NCBI GenBank assembly: GCA_041547565.1
Contig: JBFEUI010000031.1
Coordinates: forward strand, 1 to 27,791
Length of the DNA stretch: 27,791 nucleotides
Source of the DNA: JBFEUI01 sp041547565
GTDB taxonomy: Bacteria > Pseudomonadota > Gammaproteobacteria > Thiohalomonadales > Thiohalomonadaceae
Direction: 5' to 3'
The stretch's first letter is position 1. The number at the start of each line of letters is the position of its first letter. Made by a program: the position numbers and the translations under genes. Shown in pieces: positions 24,891-27,791 of the stretch. The notes beneath the pieces are model-generated. The model worked only from the letters and a program-made list of their open reading frames with translations, was not told where the DNA came from and ran no database searches.

Positions 24891-25220
24891 ATGGTAAAAC
24901 TTCCTAAAGCGCTTGAGTCCTGGCCGTCGAAGGAATTCGGGCAAACGCTCAAGCATGAAATCATGGCCCTGGAGCAGGGTGACCTGCCGCTGGCAAAAGC
25001 CACTTCGCAGGGCGGTGTGGTCGCCGAGGGCAGCATCTCTGTAACGGTGTTGTCGGTGACCGATGAGCCGCAAAAAATAAAGGCCGTTCTCGGCGTTTTT
25101 TTCACGGAGATTGTCGGCGGTTGCAGCTGCGGTGATGATCCGCTGGAGGACAACGGTCATTGCGAGATGAGCGTTGCGATTGACAAATCGACCGCGGAAG
25201 CCGAATTTACACTGCTCTGA
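24891..25220 (+). CDS. Conserved-looking hypothetical protein, 109 aa
   Basis: I do not recognise this family. The protein is small, cytoplasmic in appearance (no signal peptide or membrane segment) and acidic. The N-terminal part (1-35) looks helical (LPKALESWPSKEF, LKHEIMALEQ). The rest looks like alternating beta strands (VVAEGSISVTVLSV, KIKAVLGVFFTEIVGG), with a cysteine cluster C78-x-C80 and C91 in GGCSCGDDP...NGHCE, and it ends in a strand (AEAEFTLL). The ATG at 24891 has no strong ribosome binding site. It stands alone between the fba terminator and the tail of cbbR, 24 bases away. The ordered codon use and domain-like pattern suggest a real gene, but function is unknown. Confidence 0.7.
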   Translation: MVKLPKALESWPSKEFGQTLKHEIMALEQGDLPLAKATSQGGVVAEGSISVTVLSVTDEPQKIKAVLGVFFTEIVGGCSCGDDPLEDNGHCEMSVAIDKSTAEAEFTLL

Positions 25221-25244
25221 TTCCCGTGCCGCGGCTGTGTAAAC

Positions 25245-26186
25245 TTATGCCTTTTTGACCACCTGCTCCGGCAGGATTGGTGGCTGCTTCTGCAGCAGTT
25301 CCGCGGCCTCGTGGAGCAGGAAGTCCTTGAACGCCTGTGCCACGACCGAGAGACGCTTTCCCTTGCGGTGCATGACATACCAGTGGCGCATGATGGGCAA
25401 CTTCTCCACGTCCAGCACGATCAGCTTGCCCAGCGTCAGTTCCATCTCCACCGCATCCCGCGACATCAGTCCCAGACCCAGCCCCGCCTGCACGCTCTGC
25501 TTGATGGCCTCGTCCGAGCTGACCTCCATACCGGTGGTGATGTGGATGTCGTGTTGCTTGAAGAAGTTTTCCATTGCGCTGCGCGTACCCGAACCTCGCT
25601 CGCGTACAAGAAAAGTCTCCTCCTCCAGGCGTTTCAGCTTGATCTGCTTCTTCTTGGCCAGGGGGTGATCGGGGGGCGCAATAATCAGCAGCGGGTTTTC
25701 CATGAAGGCACCGGACTCCACCTCGACCTCGGCCGGCGGCCGCCCCATGATCACCAGGTCAACCTCGTTCTCTATCAGCTGGTTGATCAGGGTCTTGCGA
25801 TTGGTGACATCGAGAATCACGGTGATGCCGGGAAAGCGCTGGTAGAAGGTGCCGAGCAGGTGGGGCGCGAAGTAGTTGGCGGTGGTGGCCACGGAGATCT
25901 TGAGCTTGCCGTGCTGCAGTCCCTTGAGGTTGGAGAGGACCATGTCCAGTTCATCGAGCTGCTGGGAGATGTTACGGCTATACTGGTAGACCTCTTCACC
26001 CGCCTCGGTAAGGTAGATCTTTTTGCCCAGCTGCTCGAACAGCGGAATGTCGAGCTGGTTCTCCAGCTGCTTGACCTGCATCGATACTGCCGGCTGGGTC
26101 AGGCACAGCTCTTCGGCTGCACGCGTGTAGCTGCGGTGGCGTGCCACCGCGGCAAAGACCTTGAGCTGTCGCAGGGTGATATTCAT
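25245..26186 (-). CDS. cbbR: LysR-type regulator CbbR
   Basis: A 313 aa LysR-family transcription factor. The N-terminal winged helix-turn-helix (about 4-62) contains SYTRAAEELCLTQPAVSMQV and KIYLTEAGEEVY. The remainder is the two-lobed effector domain (about 90-295). Divergent placement against cbbM and the close wording to known CbbR proteins (MNITLRQLKVFAAVARH start) identify it. CbbR activates Calvin-cycle genes in response to metabolites such as RuBP or NADPH in other bacteria; the effector here is unknown. It should bind the 361-base gap it shares with cbbM. The carbon genes tkt to fba may also be targets, but no convincing site was found there. Confidence 0.93.
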   Translation of the reverse strand: MNITLRQLKVFAAVARHRSYTRAAEELCLTQPAVSMQVKQLENQLDIPLFEQLGKKIYLTEAGEEVYQYSRNISQQLDELDMVLSNLKGLQHGKLKISVATTANYFAPHLLGTFYQRFPGITVILDVTNRKTLINQLIENEVDLVIMGRPPAEVEVESGAFMENPLLIIAPPDHPLAKKKQIKLKRLEEETFLVRERGSGTRSAMENFFKQHDIHITTGMEVSSDEAIKQSVQAGLGLGLMSRDAVEMELTLGKLIVLDVEKLPIMRHWYVMHRKGKRLSVVAQAFKDFLLHEAAELLQKQPPILPEQVVKKA

Positions 26187-26396
26187 CGTGTCAGAGGCAT
26201 GGTTGTATTGTTATTGTGTGCAGGCCTGTACCTGGTGTGTTTTCCTGTCACCACCTTCTTTTACAGTAGCCAATATGGCGTCGTTTTCAATACGGCCGAT
26301 TCGTGTCTGAACGGCCGTGTGCAGGGGCTGTCAGGGTCAGATGCCGTGTCGGTCTGGGCAGAGTGATTTGGCTGTGGCACGGCAGCATAGCACAAT

Positions 26397-26425
26397 CATA
26401 AGGTTAAGCTTATCATTATTATCAA
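26397..26425. promoter_or_regulatory. Candidate CbbR operator
   Basis: Just upstream of the cbbM -35 region lie an 8-base palindrome TAAGCTTA (26405-26412) inside ATAAG...CTTAT, and TTATCA repeated at 26410-26415 and 26419-26424 with a 9-base step. LysR-type regulators bind AT-rich partial dyads around T-N11-A at about -65 to -40, which fits this location. A perfect published CbbR consensus (TNA-N7-TNA) was not found, so this is inference from position and symmetry. Confidence 0.4.
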
Positions 26426-26435
26426 TATTTTAAAT

Positions 26436-26463
26436 TTTACTTATAACATTAATCCCTTATTAT
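26436..26463 (+). promoter_or_regulatory. Candidate sigma-70 promoter of cbbM
   Basis: TTTACT (26436-26441) and TATTAT (26458-26463) are separated by 16 bases. The -10 matches consensus at five of six positions and the -35 at four of six. Transcription would start near 26470, giving a leader of about 75 bases before the cbbM ATG. A weak -35 next to a probable CbbR site suits an activated promoter. Confidence 0.45.
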
Positions 26464-26547
26464 CGCTGTCCACATAAATTTTGGGGTTGTGGCCACGGCA
26501 CCACCTGGCTGCAGATAGAAGTTAACCAATGTCTGAGGTATTGATAA

Positions 26548-27791
26548 ATGGATCAATCCAATCGTTATGCTGATCTCTCTCTGAATGAAGATGATCTGAT
26601 CGCCGGTGGTAAGCACGTACTGTGTGCCTACAAAATGAAGCCTGCAGCCGGCTACGGCTACCTGGAAGTGGCTGCCCACTTCGCCGCCGAGTCTTCCACC
26701 GGTACCAACGTTGAAGTTTGCACCACCGACGACTTCACCAAGGGTGTTGACGCGCTGGTTTACCACATCGACGAAGCCACCGAAGAGATGCGCATCGCGT
26801 ATCCCATCGAGCTGTTCGATCGCAACGTCACCGACGGCCGCACCATGCTGGTCTCCTTCCTGACCCTGACCATCGGTAACAACCAGGGTATGGGCGACGT
26901 TGAGCACGCTCAGATGTACGACTTCTACATGCCTGAGCGCATGATCCAGCTGTTCGACGGTCCTGCCAAGGACATCAGCGACATGTGGCGTATCCTCGGC
27001 CGTCCGGTCGAGAACGGCGGCTACATCGCCGGTACCATCATCAAGCCCAAGCTGGGCCTGCGTCCCGAGCCCTTCGCCGAGGCCGCCTACCAGTTCTGGC
27101 TCGGTGGCGACTTCATCAAGAACGACGAGCCCCAGGGCAACCAGACTTTCTGCCCCGTCAAAAAGGTTATCCCCCTCGTTGCCGACGCCATGAAGCGCGC
27201 CCAGGACGAGACCGGTGAGGCCAAGCTGTTCTCCGCCAACATCACCGCGGACGACCACTACGAGATGTGCGCACGTGCCGACTACATCCTTGAGACCTTC
27301 GGTGAGGACGCTGACAAGGTGGCCTTCCTGGTTGACGGCTACGTCGGTGGTCCCGGCATGGTTACCACTGCCCGCCGCCAGTACCCGAACCAGTACCTGC
27401 ACTATCACCGTGCCGGTCACGGTGCCGTGACTTCTCCGTCTTCCAAGCGTGGTTACACTGCTTTCGTTCTGGCCAAGATGAGCCGTCTGCAGGGTGCCTC
27501 CGGTATCCACGTCGGTACCATGGGCTACGGCAAGATGGAAGGCGATGCCTCCGACAAGATCATCGCCTACATGATCGAGCGTGACGAGTGCCAGGGTCCG
27601 GTCTACAACCAGAAGTGGTACGGCCTGAAGCCCACCACCCCGATCATCTCCGGTGGTATGAACGCCCTGCGCCTGCCCGGCTTCTTCGAGAACCTGGGTC
27701 ACGGCAACGTCATCAACACCTCCGGTGGTGGTTCCTACGGCCACATCGACTCTCCGGCGGCCGGTGCAACCTCTCTCAAGCAGGCCTACCA
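26548..27791 (+). CDS. cbbM: Ribulose-1,5-bisphosphate carboxylase/oxygenase, form II (partial, 3' end missing)
   Basis: The frame opens at ATG 26548 and runs off the right edge after about 414 of the usual 460 residues. It is form II RuBisCO, which fixes CO2 onto RuBP. It begins MDQSNRYADL, a form II start, and the Rhodospirillum numbering is kept: K166 in TIIKPKLG, the carbamylated K191 with D193 and E194 in FIKNDEPQ, H287 in YHRAGHG, and loop-6 K329 in MGYGKMEG. All key residues are present. Form II enzymes need no small subunit and favour high CO2 and low O2. Activation genes cbbQ/cbbO commonly follow and may lie beyond the edge. Codon bias is extreme, indicating high expression. Confidence 0.98.
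   Translation, partial: MDQSNRYADLSLNEDDLIAGGKHVLCAYKMKPAAGYGYLEVAAHFAAESSTGTNVEVCTTDDFTKGVDALVYHIDEATEEMRIAYPIELFDRNVTDGRTMLVSFLTLTIGNNQGMGDVEHAQMYDFYMPERMIQLFDGPAKDISDMWRILGRPVENGGYIAGTIIKPKLGLRPEPFAEAAYQFWLGGDFIKNDEPQGNQTFCPVKKVIPLVADAMKRAQDETGEAKLFSANITADDHYEMCARADYILETFGEDADKVAFLVDGYVGGPGMVTTARRQYPNQYLHYHRAGHGAVTSPSSKRGYTAFVLAKMSRLQGASGIHVGTMGYGKMEGDASDKIIAYMIERDECQGPVYNQKWYGLKPTTPIISGGMNALRLPGFFENLGHGNVINTSGGGSYGHIDSPAAGATSLKQAY

Larger units (their letters stand above)
26187..26547. other. cbbR-cbbM divergent regulatory region
   Basis: The cbbR-proximal part (26187-26395) is mixed in composition and contains ACGGCCG twice (26292-26298 and 26311-26317), which are self-complementary cores 19 bases apart. 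The cbbM-proximal part (26396-26465) is very AT-rich and holds the candidate operator and promoter. After 26480 a probable untranslated leader includes GTGGCCAC. The cbbM ribosome binding site is GAGG at 26535-26538. No gene was seen in the region. Confidence 0.6.

Noticed and set aside
26369..26385. Possible sigma-54 promoter (GG-N10-GC) upstream of cbbM.
   Set aside because: Only the GG and GC anchors match; the surrounding bases fit TGGCACG-N4-TTGC poorly.
26449..27744. A 431-codon open frame on the minus strand across cbbM.
   Set aside because: It is antisense to a perfect form II RuBisCO; the frame stays open because of the strong codon bias of cbbM. The same holds for long antisense frames across gap (19744-20748), pgk (20892-22502) and pyk (22183-23706).

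Overview
The window looks like part of the chromosome of a chemolithoautotrophic gammaproteobacterium, most likely a sulfur oxidiser of the Chromatiales/Sedimenticola/tubeworm- or lucinid-symbiont kind. The clues are a form II RuBisCO gene with a divergent cbbR, a cluster of Calvin-Benson/glycolysis genes (tkt-gap-pgk-pyk-fba), a Pseudomonas-like Pil-Chp twitching chemosensory cluster next to a glutathione biosynthesis gene, and an SAH riboswitch in front of ahcY. The lineage is inferred from gene content and protein resemblance only. No mobile element, phage gene, CRISPR array, tRNA or rRNA was seen.

Layout. (1) Positions 1-1019, minus: the 5' part of gshA, cut by the left edge. (2) 1295-11689, plus: pilG, pilH, pilI, pilJ, a very large chpA (2034 aa) and a second CheW-like gene (chpC). 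These form the phosphorelay that controls type IV pilus motility. The methylation genes pilK and chpB, found in the Pseudomonas locus, are absent from their usual places. (3) 11754-12419, plus: a secreted dihaem cytochrome c4-like protein. (4) 17010-12546, minus: metK, then an SAH riboswitch, then ahcY-metF-rsmE, which together cover the activated-methyl cycle plus an rRNA methyltransferase. (5) 17011-17706: a 0.7 kb divergent intergenic region rich in small dyads. (6) 17707-24799, plus: tkt, gap, pgk, pyk and fba, with a hairpin in every junction and a strong intrinsic terminator after fba. (7) 24891-25220, plus: a small unknown protein. (8) 26186-25245, minus: cbbR. It is divergent from (9) cbbM at 26548, plus, which runs off the right edge.

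How the genes work together. cbbM fixes CO2 to 3-phosphoglycerate. Pgk and Gap reduce it, Fba and Tkt regenerate the acceptor, and Pyk drains carbon towards pyruvate. CbbR is the expected activator of cbbM. MetK makes SAM, methyltransferases such as RsmE convert it to SAH, AhcY removes SAH, and MetF supplies methyl groups for methionine; the riboswitch senses SAH. PilJ, PilI/ChpC, ChpA and PilG/PilH form a receptor-coupling protein-kinase-response regulator chain for pili.

Nothing here is clearly a new molecular system. The best leads are the regulatory RNA and DNA: the SAH riboswitch operon extending to rsmE, a possible structured metK leader, a metF leader that partly copies the ahcY leader, a dispersed-type inverted repeat plus a terminator-like hairpin between gap and pgk, and a Pil-Chp cluster without an adaptation module.
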